DNA from: Planctomycetota bacterium | Lineage (GTDB): Bacteria; Planctomycetota; Phycisphaerae; WQYP01 | Reading direction: 5' to 3' | Assembly (NCBI GenBank): GCA_021780285.1 | Contig: JAJXZA010000297.1 | Coordinates: forward strand, 1 to 7,440 | Length of the DNA: 7,440 bases | Shown: one piece after another, positions 6,896 to 7,440 of the stretch | How the letters are laid out: each line of letters opens with the position of its first letter | Position numbering within the stretch: the stretch's first letter is position 1 | Position numbers and translations under genes: made by a program | Notes under the pieces: model-generated | What the model was told of the DNA's origin: nothing | Databases searched by the model: none | What the model saw: the letters and a program-made list of their open reading frames with translations, nothing else

Positions 6896-6907
6896 TGCTC
6901 ATGAGCA
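6896..6907. promoter_or_regulatory. Perfect 12-bp palindrome, candidate operator
   Basis: TGCTCATGAGCA is a perfect dyad 46 bp upstream of the chosen ATG of the minus-strand hydrolase, where a regulator could block or recruit transcription. A dimeric HTH regulator is possible but none is encoded in the window. On the minus strand a TTATAT sequence just upstream (around 6911-6918) could be a -10 element, but no matching -35 was found. Confidence 0.3.
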
Positions 6908-7032
6908 ATAGATATAACGCCACGGGGCAATATTTGTTGTGTTCTGATGGCTCCTTTTCGCGATTAATGCAGGCGGTGTCAATTAAACCCCAACAATGCT
7001 ATGGCAGTAATTTCCACGATGGAATAGAACTA

Positions 7033-7066
7033 GGAGCCTGTCCGAATAATCGCCGGGTTGCGACGG
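7033..7066 (+). repeat. Left terminal inverted repeat
   Basis: These 34 nt start GGAGCCTGTCCGAATAAT. They match the reverse complement of 7275-7309 with three mismatches and one single-base gap; the first 14 positions are identical. Confidence 0.85.
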
Positions 7067-7172
7067 CATGATTGTTGGCACTCCTCCAGTAGCAGTGGCA
7101 CCAGCGTACCTGACACAGATGGTACTCCGAAGAGCCGCGCCGCAGAGGAGGGCCAAAAGCATGCCGCCCTGC

Positions 7173-7281
7173 GCGGTGGGCCTGAAATGCCCGGTCTGCT
7201 TTGTTGTCGAATCTCGCAGACTCATTATTTAGAGTCGGCTCGATCCTCCGCCGCGCATACCGGCCATTTCAGACCCATCGC
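7173..7281. repeat. Nested inverted repeat inside the MITE-like element
   Basis: The 23-nt arms 7173-7195 and 7259-7281 are reverse complements at 20 of 23 positions (shared core CTGAAATG / CATTTCAG). Midway between them a smaller dyad, GACTC (7219-7223) and GAGTC (7232-7236), makes the whole 109 nt a long imperfect hairpin. The right arm overlaps the inner end of the right terminal repeat. Confidence 0.7.
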
Positions 7282-7309
7282 AATCCCGGCCATTACTCGG
7301 ACAGGCTCC
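7275..7309 (-). repeat. Right terminal inverted repeat
   Basis: Read on the minus strand these 35 nt start GGAGCCTGTCCGAGTAAT and pair with the left repeat at 7033-7066. Confidence 0.85.
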
Positions 7310-7398
7310 TAACACTACAGCGCGATATTAGCTCAAGAAAATTTCATCTGCGTGCCGAAGAAGACATGTAAGGACGTGTTTTCAAGGAATCCGATGGT

Positions 7399-7440
7399 AT
7401 GGATGCCAATGTTATTAAGTCGTTAGAGGCTCGTCTGGCT
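7399..7440 (+). CDS. Probable start of an unidentified gene (partial, cut by window end)
   Basis: AAGGA (7384-7388) lies 10 nt before ATG 7399, which opens a frame to the window end encoding MDANVIKSLEARLA. The nearer ATG 7394 meets a stop after 10 codons. Fourteen residues are too few to identify a family; they look like the helix-forming N-terminus of a cytoplasmic protein, with no signal peptide. The real start could also lie elsewhere or the frame could close soon. Confidence 0.45.
   Translation, partial: MDANVIKSLEARLA

Larger units (their letters stand above)
7031..7311. mobile_element. MITE-like non-autonomous element with TA flanks
   Basis: A 277-bp segment (7033-7309) is bounded by long inverted repeats beginning GGAGCCTGTCCGA and flanked on both sides by TA (7031-7032 and 7310-7311). 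This is what a TA target duplication would give, as made by IS630/Tc1-mariner and some IS5-group elements. No transposase fragment is recognisable; the short frames inside are low-quality. It sits about 180 bp upstream of the hydrolase start (6850) and about 90 bp before the possible gene start at 7399. It is either a MITE or a heavily deleted insertion sequence that kept its ends. Confidence 0.75.

Noticed and set aside
6951..6958. Strong Shine-Dalgarno-like AAAAGGAG on the minus strand
   Set aside because: No ATG, GTG or TTG lies at a usable distance downstream, and the nearest candidate frames close quickly. It is probably fortuitous, or a relic of an older start.
6977..6982. TTGACA on the minus strand as a -35 box
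   Set aside because: With 16-18 bp spacing the -10 position reads GAAAAG, which is not promoter-like; the A/T-rich CATTAAT lies much too close.
7058..7312. 84-codon plus-strand frame within the MITE-like element
   Set aside because: It lies entirely within inverted-repeat DNA and has no ribosome site. The same TGHFRP hexapeptide appears in an opposite-strand frame only because the DNA is palindromic.
1..7440. CRISPR arrays, tRNA or rRNA genes
   Set aside because: No regularly spaced short repeats, cloverleaf or conserved rRNA segments were seen on reading both strands.

Overview
The window looks like a polysaccharide-degradation locus from an environmental Gram-negative bacterium, most plausibly in the Planctomycetes / Verrucomicrobia / Lentisphaerae group. 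This rests on remembered family resemblance only, since no search could be run. The SGNH-hydrolase lipoprotein with a long conserved C-terminal domain and the secreted 'sialate O-acetylesterase'-type esterase both resemble proteins that are abundant in Planctomycetes. GC content is moderate. Starts use ATG and GTG, with clear AGGAG-type ribosome sites in front of several genes.

Layout. Bases 1-623 hold the 3' end of an SGNH-family gene. Bases 813-2285 hold a complete paralogue of it: an SGNH/GDSL lipoprotein whose last 206 residues align without gaps to the first copy, at a constant offset of 1662 bp and about 81% identity. Bases 2475-3608 encode a Sec-exported carbohydrate esterase of the sialate O-acetylesterase type, followed by a good intrinsic terminator (3641-3677). 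Bases 3860-5431 encode a cytoplasmic-looking GH43 beta-xylosidase/arabinofuranosidase with a C-terminal beta-sandwich domain. Convergent to these, 5552-6850 on the minus strand encodes a Tat-signal-bearing clan GH-A-like glycoside hydrolase. The distal end (6851-7440) is intergenic, with a perfect 12-bp palindrome, a roughly 280-bp MITE-like element bounded by 34/35-bp terminal inverted repeats and TA dinucleotides, and the probable start of another plus-strand gene at 7399.

How the genes may work together (inference). The content fits deconstruction of an acetylated, xylan-like hemicellulose. One or two surface or periplasmic SGNH esterases and a secreted esterase would remove acyl groups. 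An exported GH-A enzyme would act on the backbone or side chains, and the cytoplasmic GH43 enzyme would finish imported oligosaccharides. No transporter, regulator or SusC/D pair lies in the window.

Most notable points: the complete SGNH copy has glycine where the family's catalytic aspartate is expected (GRVHP instead of DRVHP). Its C-terminal tail is under visible purifying selection between the paralogues. It also has a Met/Cys/His cluster just after the lipobox. The MITE-like element has nested inverted repeats and no transposase. I did not see a clearly new defence or mobile system.
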